From Verrucomicrobia bacterium UBA6015 (GTDB lineage: Bacteria > Verrucomicrobiota > Kiritimatiellia > UBA8416): DNA of 9,931 nt. Each line of letters starts with the position of its first letter. The stretch's first letter is position 1. The notes under the pieces were generated by a model that worked only from the letters and a program-made list of their open reading frames with translations, ran no database searches and was not told the origin of the DNA. Of this stretch, positions 1-6,679 are shown piece after piece. Location: the NCBI GenBank assembly GCA_002428045.1, contig DIZZ01000012.1, positions 1-9,931 on the forward strand, written 5' to 3'. The position numbers and the translations under genes were made by a program.

Positions 1-12
1 TGCGAAGGTTAA

Positions 13-19
13 AAGGTGG
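13..19 (+). promoter_or_regulatory. Shine-Dalgarno of the coiled-coil/TPR gene
   Basis: AAGGTGG, 9 nt before the ATG at 29. It selects that ATG over the in-frame TTG at 20, which would touch the Shine-Dalgarno, and over the ATG at 41, which would shorten the signal peptide's basic start. Confidence 0.6.
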
Positions 20-28
20 TTGCGAGCA

Positions 29-2524
29 ATGAAAACTATAATGCGTTTGCTTCTCTTCACAGTTTCCGCAGCATGGTTACTGGCGTTTCCGGAGGGTGTA
101 CTGCACGCCGCGAATACGTCGGAACAAGATGTTCTGGATGCGTTGCTTTCCACGGATGCAGCCCCGTCCGGTGAATCGGTCGATGCGTTGCAGGAAAAAG
201 TCAACCGTCTTCAGATGGAACTGGATGCGCTCGACACCACCCCATTGCAGGTTGAGGCGCCGCAGCCCGTTGCCCCACCACCACCTGCTGCCACCCGTCC
301 TACCGACGATCAGCGCGATTTGCAATTGACCGAGCTCGAGGCTCGCCTGAAGAATCTGACGGATGAGAACCTGATATTGAAGGAAGCCATCGAGAAACAG
401 TTCCAGAGGGCTGATGAGGCAACCGCCGCTTATCAACAGGCTGAGGAAGCCCGCAAGCAGTTGAAGGCCGATCTCGACCGGCTCTTCAAGGACGGCGCTT
501 CGGAAACGAACACGACGGCGGCGCTCGCCAAGCAGACCACCGAGCTGGAAACTCTGAAGGCACAGCTTGCGCAAGCCAGCGAGGCACAGGCATCGGTTGC
601 TCAGTTGACCAGCGAAGCGGAGCGACTCGGCACCGAACTGACGGCAGCGCGCAATGCGAGTGCATCGGTTTCGCGACTGACAACCGAGGTCGAGCGACTA
701 GAGGCCGAACTGGCCGTTTCGCGCGAAACCGAGGAAACCCTGAGCAAGGCCTTGAATGCGGCCACACAGACAAAGCAAGAAACGAATCTCCAGCCGGTTG
801 TCGTAGCGAGTCCGCGCGATCAGGAGTTGATTCAAGAGCTTGACCAGTTGCGCGAGATTGATGCGCAGCGCAAGGCCGCCATGGACGATCTTTTCAAACA
901 GTTGGCGGTTCAGAAGAAAGCATTCGATGACCGTGCACAAGAGCTTGTCAATCTTCAAAAGACACTGGAAGCGGCCAAGGCCGAAACCACCGCTAGGGAG
1001 CGCGATGTGGCGGAACGCGACGCTACCCTTGCGGAGCGTGATCAAGCACTGGCCAATCAACAGGTCGCCACGCGCGATACGGAGGCTAGACTAGCGGAAC
1101 GCGAGCAGGCACTGGTTAATGCGGCCAAGGACGTTGAATCATACAAGGCTGCACACGATGCGTTGCAGCAGGAGACCGAGCAGGTCAAACGTGTCGACGA
1201 CCATCGGCGCCGGACACTGGACGAAACCCTAGTGGCGCTCGCCGCCGCTGAACAACGCGGCACGACACTGGCCAGTTCGCTCGAAAAACTCCAGGGCTCG
1301 GTTGACGAGATCAACCGCAAGGCTGCCGCCGATGTGGAACAACTGGTGACTCGTAATGCCGTTCTGGAGAAGGAAATCGCCCATATGGAGCAGGAGGTGG
1401 CCAGCGCACAGCAGTCGGCCAATGAGTTCCGGACAAAAGATGCAGAAGTCAAGTCGCAGATGAGTGACCGGGATCAGCGCATCACCGAACTGGAAACACA
1501 GGTGGCCAGTTTGACATCCGTAGACGCCATGCGCCGCAAGGCCATGGACCAGATCATGCTGGACACCGCGATGCTCGAGCAGGCCAAGGCAAAGCTTGAG
1601 CAGGAAGTACAGCGTTTGCAGACCGCCGGTACCCCCCCTCGCGCTGAAGAATCGACGAAGGTGATTGAGCTTGAAGCGGCTTTGGCACAGCTTCGCCAGG
1701 AAAATGATGGATTGCGAGATGCGCTGGCGGCGGTGCCTGCCAACGCGCAGGTAGACCAAGTCCCGGTCTCAGCGCCATCGGTTTCCGTGGTTGAACCCCC
1801 GGATGTGCGCAACTCGGATCTCTTCAAGGAGCTGGAGCAGATCAATGCGGCGCTGCGCGACAAAATCACAGAGGTCGACGCGGATCGCCAGCGGTTGGCT
1901 CGCCAGCTTGATGAGATGTCCACAACACAGACCGTACAGACGCAAACCCAGGGCGAGCAGACCCAGCGTTTTGAGGCTGCACAGTTAGCCCTCACGGAAG
2001 CGCAGGCTCGCGAGGAAGAGTATAAGGAATTGCTAGAGCGCTTGGTTCCCCAGGTCTCAACACTGGAGCAGCAAGTTACGGGACTGACGGAGGAACGGCT
2101 GAATCTGAATCGCAGTCTCGCGGAACGCGAGGCAGACCTTCAGGCATTGAAGGTGGAACTGGAACGACGTGATCATCGACTGGCCAAGGCAGAGCGGGTC
2201 GCGGAGGTCCTGGAAAAGGCACGGGCACAAGTGCTTCAGGCCGGGGATCGGGAGAAGCTGAACATGCACTATAACATGGCCTCGGTATATGCCCGCGAAG
2301 GAAAGTTCGAGGCAGCCGAGAGCGAGTACTTGCAGGCGCTGCGCATTGATCCCGCCGATGCTGATGTGCATTACAATCTTGGAATCCTGTATGACGACGA
2401 AATGAAGCTGCCGGAGAAGGCGACGTTGCATTACCGCCGCTATCTTCAGCTTAACCCTCATGGCCCGGATGCTGATCGTGTGCGAAACTGGCTGATGAAA
2501 CTTGAAATGCGCGATCAGCGCTAG
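29..2524 (+). CDS. Exported coiled-coil protein with C-terminal TPR repeats
   Basis: The product is 831 residues from the ATG at 29. Residues 1-27 form a signal peptide: a basic start (MKTIMR), a hydrophobic core, and likely cleavage after LHA (A27). A Pro-rich linker (about 75-92) follows. Most of residues 95-740 is Glu/Lys/Gln/Ala-rich heptad sequence predicted to be coiled coil, with almost no Cys or aromatic residues. It contains internal repeats: an ASVxxLTxExERLxxEL unit twice (about 188-204 and 212-228), and an (I/V)DxxR(K/R)xx(M/L)D unit three times (near 277, 389 and 498). The last 88 residues (from about 744) hold two TPRs, with the typical YNMASVYAREGKFEAAESEY and VHYNLGILYDD patterns. 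Lacking a lipobox or membrane anchor, it is probably periplasmic. It lies 34 nt upstream of the histidine kinase gene and is probably co-transcribed with it and the response regulator. TPRs bind other proteins, so a scaffold or envelope-organising role is inferred. I recognise no specific family, so no gene name is given. Confidence 0.88.
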   Translation: MKTIMRLLLFTVSAAWLLAFPEGVLHAANTSEQDVLDALLSTDAAPSGESVDALQEKVNRLQMELDALDTTPLQVEAPQPVAPPPPAATRPTDDQRDLQLTELEARLKNLTDENLILKEAIEKQFQRADEATAAYQQAEEARKQLKADLDRLFKDGASETNTTAALAKQTTELETLKAQLAQASEAQASVAQLTSEAERLGTELTAARNASASVSRLTTEVERLEAELAVSRETEETLSKALNAATQTKQETNLQPVVVASPRDQELIQELDQLREIDAQRKAAMDDLFKQLAVQKKAFDDRAQELVNLQKTLEAAKAETTARERDVAERDATLAERDQALANQQVATRDTEARLAEREQALVNAAKDVESYKAAHDALQQETEQVKRVDDHRRRTLDETLVALAAAEQRGTTLASSLEKLQGSVDEINRKAAADVEQLVTRNAVLEKEIAHMEQEVASAQQSANEFRTKDAEVKSQMSDRDQRITELETQVASLTSVDAMRRKAMDQIMLDTAMLEQAKAKLEQEVQRLQTAGTPPRAEESTKVIELEAALAQLRQENDGLRDALAAVPANAQVDQVPVSAPSVSVVEPPDVRNSDLFKELEQINAALRDKITEVDADRQRLARQLDEMSTTQTVQTQTQGEQTQRFEAAQLALTEAQAREEEYKELLERLVPQVSTLEQQVTGLTEERLNLNRSLAEREADLQALKVELERRDHRLAKAERVAEVLEKARAQVLQAGDREKLNMHYNMASVYAREGKFEAAESEYLQALRIDPADADVHYNLGILYDDEMKLPEKATLHYRRYLQLNPHGPDADRVRNWLMKLEMRDQR

Positions 2525-2543
2525 CCTTGCACAACGTCCGGGT

Positions 2544-2550
2544 GAAGGAG
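2544..2550 (+). promoter_or_regulatory. Shine-Dalgarno of the histidine kinase gene
   Basis: GAAGGAG lies 8 nt before the ATG at 2559. This fixes the start there rather than at the in-frame TTG at 2502, which lies inside the preceding gene and would put a polar extension before the first membrane helix. Confidence 0.7.
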
Positions 2551-2558
2551 TTGTACCC

Positions 2559-4181
2559 ATGCGGCTGGTGATGACGGTTCTTTTGCTGATCGTTCTGCCC
2601 ACCGCCCTGTTAAGCGTGCTGGCGGGTCGCTCGATACAATCCCGCGAAGTGATCCTAGAGCGCCGACTGGTACAAACCGCCGAGGATCACCTAGCCGAGA
2701 CGGCAGAATGGGTCGAGCAGGTTATCGAGACGGCACTGGCGGATGTCACGCAAATGTTTCGAAAGACGGTCTTGGCCGGGACCGATGTGCGTCTGCTGGA
2801 TGGCGAACTGGCGAAACGAAGCGGAGTGTCCGACGTCGTCGGGGGCGAGTTTCTCTACATGAACCCCTGGGGTTATGTCTATCCCGAAACCGGAACAACA
2901 CACGACTCCGCATTAAAAGCACTGCGCCTGCAGCCATTTCTGACACAGGCCATTGGAGGGGGCATCCATCCGATTCGGATACGGACCGAAGACGGACGTT
3001 TTTATTTTGTTCCGGTGGCTGGATACGACGGGTTATTTGCCGGCATTGCGCTGGATCTGCCCTGTATGATTCGTTCTCTAGCGCAGCGGCTTGACGCCCA
3101 GTCAACCTCAATGTTACGGTTTTCCGTGATTTCCGACGAGGCGGCCATAACCGATCACTCGGCGTCTCAAGTGCAGATCCATGACAACCTAGAGATAACG
3201 TCTGCATCTGGAACCGCAAGGATAACGGAGGTTCCTCTCCGGCAAGACGCACTGGCGATCCTGCGCCTCCCAGCGCCCTTGGATTCGATCGTAATGGCAG
3301 CCTTCGCCGTGAACCTCGCCGAGACCCGCCGTGCACACACCCTGCAGATCCGCTTAATCCGTTGGGGAGTTCTGCTGCTGGGGGTGGTTATCTCCGTCAG
3401 CGCCGTGCTCGTGCTTGGCACGGCACGGCGACAGGTAGCCACAGCCAGCCGCCGCAGTGAGTTTGTCGTTGGCATGTCGCACGATCTGCGAACACCACTG
3501 GCGGCACTACGAATGATGGCCGAAAGCCTGATGGCTGGACGAGTTACGGACGAGGAGCGGCGCCGTGAATTTCTGCACGGTATCGTCATGGAGTGCGACC
3601 GGCTGGCCGACCTGATCGAGCGGGTGATGTTTTATTTCCGGCAGCAGCAAGGGGCGTTGCGCTATCAGAAACACCCGCTCGATTTGGCAAGGATTGTCTC
3701 CGGTGTGGTCGATCGATTTCGCCGTCAGCACCCTAGGCTACAAATTTCTGTTGATCCGGCACCGGAGGTTGCGTTGGTCTACGGCGATGCGGACGCGATG
3801 GAAAAAGTTTTGACGAACCTGATCGACAACGCATTGAAATATGGACAAAGTTTTGCGACCATCGAGAGTTCTGAAGAGAGCCATAAATCGGTAACAACGC
3901 AGGTTGAAATAGGGCTTTTTCAATGGTCTGGGTGGCGACGGAAATGGGTTGTGCTTTCGGTTCGGGATCACGGGAACGGAATCCCGACGGGGGAGCATCG
4001 GCGCATCTTTGATCGGTTCTATCGAGGACAGGAGGAGAGGCATGCCCATCGCGGCGGATTCGGCCTGGGGTTGTCGCTCGTGGCCGGGATCGTCAAGGCG
4101 CATCGCGGTCGCATCAAGGTTCGGAATGCGCCGGATGGTGGCGCTGTGTTCGAGGTATGGCTGAAGGCGATGACGCCATAG
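2559..4181 (+). CDS. Membrane sensor histidine kinase (no HAMP domain)
   Basis: The product is 540 residues. TM1 is at about 4-22 and TM2 at about 269-289. Between them lies an extracytoplasmic sensor of about 245 residues that starts with a long helix and continues with mixed alpha/beta sequence, possibly Cache/PAS-like, although I cannot assign it. TM2 runs into the dimerisation domain after roughly 10-15 residues, leaving no room for a HAMP domain. The HisKA H-box is SHDLRTPL with phospho-acceptor His308. The ATPase domain has an N-box (NLIDNALKYG, Asn424), a G1 box (DHGNGIP, Asp470), an F-box (IFDRFYRG) and a G2 box (GFGLGL, 500-505). All catalytic residues are present, so it should autophosphorylate and pass phosphate to the response regulator encoded 17 nt downstream. 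About 45 residues separate the N-box Asn from the G1 Asp, longer than in EnvZ-like kinases, because of a charged, Trp-containing insert (about 430-460). The signal sensed is unknown. The exported coiled-coil protein encoded upstream is a plausible partner. Confidence 0.95.
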   Translation: MRLVMTVLLLIVLPTALLSVLAGRSIQSREVILERRLVQTAEDHLAETAEWVEQVIETALADVTQMFRKTVLAGTDVRLLDGELAKRSGVSDVVGGEFLYMNPWGYVYPETGTTHDSALKALRLQPFLTQAIGGGIHPIRIRTEDGRFYFVPVAGYDGLFAGIALDLPCMIRSLAQRLDAQSTSMLRFSVISDEAAITDHSASQVQIHDNLEITSASGTARITEVPLRQDALAILRLPAPLDSIVMAAFAVNLAETRRAHTLQIRLIRWGVLLLGVVISVSAVLVLGTARRQVATASRRSEFVVGMSHDLRTPLAALRMMAESLMAGRVTDEERRREFLHGIVMECDRLADLIERVMFYFRQQQGALRYQKHPLDLARIVSGVVDRFRRQHPRLQISVDPAPEVALVYGDADAMEKVLTNLIDNALKYGQSFATIESSEESHKSVTTQVEIGLFQWSGWRRKWVVLSVRDHGNGIPTGEHRRIFDRFYRGQEERHAHRGGFGLGLSLVAGIVKAHRGRIKVRNAPDGGAVFEVWLKAMTP

Positions 4182-4183
4182 AA

Positions 4184-4192
4184 GAAAGGGGA
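4184..4192 (+). promoter_or_regulatory. Shine-Dalgarno supporting a GTG start of the response regulator
   Basis: GAAAGGGGA sits 6 nt before GTG 4199 and just after the kinase stop. It favours the GTG over the upstream in-frame ATG at 4157, which lies within the kinase gene, has no comparable ribosome site, and would add 14 residues of non-family sequence. Confidence 0.55.
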
Positions 4193-4198
4193 TCGAAA

Positions 4199-4912
4199 GT
4201 GCGTGAGGTAGTAAAACGTATTCTCGTGGTAGAGGACGAGGTCAACATCCTGTTGGGTCTTACAGAAAATCTCAAGTATGTGGGTTACGAGGTGCTATCG
4301 GCGTCCGATGGACCGGGCGGGCTGTCCGTGGCAATCCAAGAGCATCCGGACGCCATCCTGCTCGATATCATGCTGCCAGGCATGAGTGGCTTCGAAGTCT
4401 GCCGACAGCTTCGAGCCAAGGGATTGCTGATGCCGGTGATCATGCTGACCGCCCGCAGTGACGAATTCGACAAATTACACGGCTTTGAAATGGGGGCGGA
4501 CGACTACGTCACCAAGCCCTTCAGTGTGGATGAGCTGCTGGCCCGGCTCAAGGCGGTGTTGCTACGCGGGGAACGGCGGATCGAGGGGCCACGCACCCTT
4601 ACCTTCGCTGAGATCGAGATGGACCTTGATGCCCGCACAATGACCCGCGCCGGAAAACCGGTTTTCATGACCCGCACCGAATTTGACCTGCTGGCCTATT
4701 TTGTACAGAACGATGGAAAGGCATTGTCGCGCGAAATGGTCATGCACGACGTCTGGGGCATGGACTATTACGGCACCCAGCGTTCGCTGGACAGCTTCGT
4801 GGCCAACCTCCGCAAGAAGATCGAGAAAGACGCCCGCACCCCTGTACACATTACCACGGTACACGGGGTGGGGTATAAGTTTCAGAGTGAAGCCGGAGAT
4901 CAGGCCAAGTAA
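4199..4912 (+). CDS. OmpR/PhoB-family response regulator
   Basis: The product is 237 residues from the GTG at 4199 (251 if the ATG at 4157 is used). The N-terminal receiver domain (about 6-120) begins RILVVEDE. Its acidic pocket is Glu12/Asp13, the phospho-acceptor is Asp56 in LLDIMLPGMSGFE, the switch Thr is T84 in MLTAR, and the conserved Lys is K106 in TKPF. The C-terminal half (about 133-229) is a winged-helix DNA-binding domain of the OmpR/PhoB type, with the family patterns TEFDLLAYF, SREMVMHDVWG, RSLDSFVANLRKKIE and ITTVHGVGYKF. The length is normal for the family. It is the natural partner of the upstream kinase and would activate or repress target promoters when phosphorylated. Targets cannot be read from this window. 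Its last 13 bases overlap, tail to tail, the end of the thioredoxin gene on the other strand. Confidence 0.95.
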   Translation: MREVVKRILVVEDEVNILLGLTENLKYVGYEVLSASDGPGGLSVAIQEHPDAILLDIMLPGMSGFEVCRQLRAKGLLMPVIMLTARSDEFDKLHGFEMGADDYVTKPFSVDELLARLKAVLLRGERRIEGPRTLTFAEIEMDLDARTMTRAGKPVFMTRTEFDLLAYFVQNDGKALSREMVMHDVWGMDYYGTQRSLDSFVANLRKKIEKDARTPVHITTVHGVGYKFQSEAGDQAK

Positions 4913-5232
4913 GGCTTGATCTTATCGCGCAAGGTTGCCTTACTCAAGGCACCGACCATCTGCTCCTGCACCGTGCCGCCTTTGATCACCAGCAGCGTCG
5001 GAATGGATCGAACGCCGAAATTTCCGGCAAGATGCGGGTTCTTATCAACATCCACCTTGGCTATCTTGAACTTTCCAGCCAGTTCAGCGGCAAGTTCATC
5101 AAGGACCGGTGCAATCGCGCGGCAGGGTCCGCACCATTCCGCCCAGAAGTCTACCAGTACGGGCACCGCCGATTTCAACACCTCGGAATCCCAATTGCTG
5201 TCGGTGATATGAACAATGTTTTCAGCACTCAT
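4900..5232 (-). CDS. trxA: Thioredoxin
   Basis: The product is 110 residues, the classical single-domain length. The active site is WCGPC (Trp33, Cys34, Cys37) preceded by VDFWAE. The cis-proline is Pro78 in SIPTL, and the central KVDVDKNPHLAGNFGVRSIPT block is typical of TrxA. There is no signal peptide, so it should be cytoplasmic: a dithiol-disulfide reductase that reduces target proteins and is recycled by thioredoxin reductase, which is not in this window. The start is supported by AAGGAG 6 nt upstream. The gene lies 29 nt after the 447-residue membrane-anchored protein on the same strand and probably shares its transcript. Its end overlaps the response regulator end by 13 bp. Confidence 0.97.
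   Translation of the reverse strand: MSAENIVHITDSNWDSEVLKSAVPVLVDFWAEWCGPCRAIAPVLDELAAELAGKFKIAKVDVDKNPHLAGNFGVRSIPTLLVIKGGTVQEQMVGALSKATLRDKIKPYLA
4933..4953. other. Weak stem-loop just beyond the response regulator stop
   Basis: GGTTGCCTT and AAGGCACC pair across a 4-nt loop into an 8-bp stem with one bulged T. It lies 21 nt past the response regulator stop, inside the 3' end of trxA. No T-tract follows on either strand, so it is not a standard intrinsic terminator. It could slow convergent transcription or be chance pairing within coding sequence. Confidence 0.2.
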
Positions 5233-5261
5233 ATAAATCTCCTTGATTATTCAACGTTATA

Positions 5262-6605
5262 CTAGCGTGTGATCCTGCCTGGCCACGGAAACTCGGCATC
5301 CGGGGCGAAGTAGGCAAGTTTAGTCAATGAAATATTTGGTCCCATCACCTGGGCACAAAGCACATAAATTAGAACCCCTATAACCACGGTGGCAGCGCAG
5401 GCGCAGATGATGAAAAACCAGTGCGCGGAGTCCGGCTTGACCGAGGCAAAGGAAGGTGGCACAAACATGGGGGCCGTTCCAGATGTAGACGCCTCTCCCG
5501 AATGACCAGAATCGCCGCCTGGACGCATCGAGGGGTGAACCGAAGGTCGTTTGACCTTGATGGTTTTCTTTTGCGTATTCGTCGATTCGTCTTCACTGAC
5601 CCCATCTGTCGGTACTGGATCCATCGGCTCGATGGGTTCATCGGCAACCGCTGGGAGAGCACCAAGCCCAGGGTTTCGCATGACAGCCGTTGCAGACCCC
5701 GGCTTTTTCAGTTTGATGGTCTTCGGTCCGCTAGGTGATGCTGATTCATGTCCCATGGCGGCTTCCAGCGAGATACGCGAGGTCTGCCGTTTCGGATCGA
5801 CAGGTTGCGCCAGCGCCAAGATGGGTGCCATAGCAACATTACCCGCATCACCAGCCAACAACGGCGAGATAGAGGTCGTGGAGGTCGGCGCAATACGTAT
5901 CGTCTGAACGCCACCGGGAGCGGCAGGTGACGATGACGACGGACCAAGATCACTCGGGAGCGTAATCTTAGACGTTTCCCGTTTCGTGCCTGGCGCAGCA
6001 TCTGCTTCGGGGGCGTCACGTTTGATACCAATAGGAACCGGTTTTTTTAATTTGATCGTCTTGGCCGTTAATCCGGACTGCAACGTAGGGCGTAACACGG
6101 GCGTGGCTCCAGCCGGTGCGTTCGCGGCGGGGGGTATGATCAGTGCAGGCGATGGATCCATCTCTTTGAAGGGATCTTCAGGAAGCACCGTAGCCTCGAC
6201 GGTAGGATCGTCATCATGAGCCTGCGCCGTAGAAACGACGTCAGACTGGATGTTAACCGGGGCGGGTACTGGAATTGACGCCGCTGCGGCGGCTGGCTGG
6301 CTACCGCCCATTGTGGAAATGGGTTTCAGCATCGGTCGAATGGCCGAAATCGGCTTTGGTGTAACAGCGGTTCTGCCTTCCATATTGAGCCTCACCGTGC
6401 CTGCCGATGGCGTGAACATGGGTTTTGCCGAAGCCACAGGCAGCGGCGCTACGCCTGCCGCAGGGGTTGCCACAGGGGTAACGGCTGGCTGGATATTCGG
6501 GGCGGCGGCAGTCACCGCCGGATTGGTAGGTTCAGGTGAAGATACCCTTTTCCGAAGATCCAGTTTTGGCGGGAGGCCATTGTCGCTACTCATTTCGTTT
6601 GCCAT
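5262..6605 (-). CDS. Pro/Ala-rich protein with C-terminal membrane anchor and repeated basic motifs
   Basis: The product is 447 residues and I do not recognise the family. Residues 1 to about 390 are low-complexity sequence rich in Pro, Ala, Ser, Thr and Val, with no evident folded domain and no signal peptide. Short motifs recur within it: KTIK(L/V)K(K/R)P at 182-189, 295-302 and 347-354; the weaker QTIRIAP at 234-240; and TS(K/R)I(T/S)L at 211-216 and 275-280. One hydrophobic helix (about 396-418) is followed by a roughly 29-residue tail ending FPWPGRITR. The likely topology is a long disordered cytoplasmic N-terminal region, a tail-type anchor, and a short external tail. The start is supported by AGGAG 7 nt upstream. 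The gene lies 29 nt before trxA and 74 nt after cobT, with a promoter candidate in the 74-nt gap. The recurring motifs could be docking sites for a partner or surfaces that bind acidic ligands. This is inference, and no function is claimed. Confidence 0.85.
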   Translation of the reverse strand: MANEMSSDNGLPPKLDLRKRVSSPEPTNPAVTAAAPNIQPAVTPVATPAAGVAPLPVASAKPMFTPSAGTVRLNMEGRTAVTPKPISAIRPMLKPISTMGGSQPAAAAASIPVPAPVNIQSDVVSTAQAHDDDPTVEATVLPEDPFKEMDPSPALIIPPAANAPAGATPVLRPTLQSGLTAKTIKLKKPVPIGIKRDAPEADAAPGTKRETSKITLPSDLGPSSSSPAAPGGVQTIRIAPTSTTSISPLLAGDAGNVAMAPILALAQPVDPKRQTSRISLEAAMGHESASPSGPKTIKLKKPGSATAVMRNPGLGALPAVADEPIEPMDPVPTDGVSEDESTNTQKKTIKVKRPSVHPSMRPGGDSGHSGEASTSGTAPMFVPPSFASVKPDSAHWFFIICACAATVVIGVLIYVLCAQVMGPNISLTKLAYFAPDAEFPWPGRITR

Positions 6606-6632
6606 AAGTAATCTCCTGAAATATCAGTATGA

Positions 6633-6661
6633 AAAATACCCTGTTATGCCGGTCACGTCAA
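6633..6661 (-). promoter_or_regulatory. Sigma70-like promoter candidate for the 447-residue gene and trxA
   Basis: On the minus strand, TTGACG (-35, at 6656-6661) and TATTTT (-10, at 6633-6638) are separated by exactly 17 bp. They match the consensus at 5 of 6 and 4 of 6 positions. The site lies between the cobT stop and the 447-residue gene start and would give a leader of about 20 nt that contains the AGGAG ribosome site. It suggests transcription independent of cobT. Confidence 0.45.
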
Positions 6662-6679
6662 TAGTAACATTCTCAAGGT

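Noticed and set aside
1057..1452. Open frame on the minus strand (131 codons) opposite the coiled-coil gene
   Set aside because: Ser/Arg/Ala-rich translation with no motif or ribosome site. It mirrors the Glu/Gln/Leu codons of the real gene, as do similar frames at 1229-1759 and 1474-1995.
2502..2558. Upstream TTG extension of the histidine kinase, overlapping the coiled-coil gene
   Set aside because: It would place a polar stretch before TM1, while the ATG at 2559 has GAAGGAG 8 nt upstream.
4157..4198. Upstream ATG for the response regulator inside the kinase gene
   Set aside because: It has no good ribosome site and adds 14 residues before the receiver fold. GTG 4199 has GAAAGGGGA in place. 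Not fully excluded.
5540..6065. DNA repeats on the plus strand (TTTGAT-GTCTT type) considered as regulatory or CRISPR-like repeats
   Set aside because: They are the codons of the three KTIK(L/V)K(K/R)P motifs read in reverse. Irregular spacing and coding context exclude a CRISPR array.
6606..6679. Intrinsic terminator after cobT
   Set aside because: No GC-rich hairpin followed by a T-tract on the minus strand in this gap. Read-through into the next gene remains possible.
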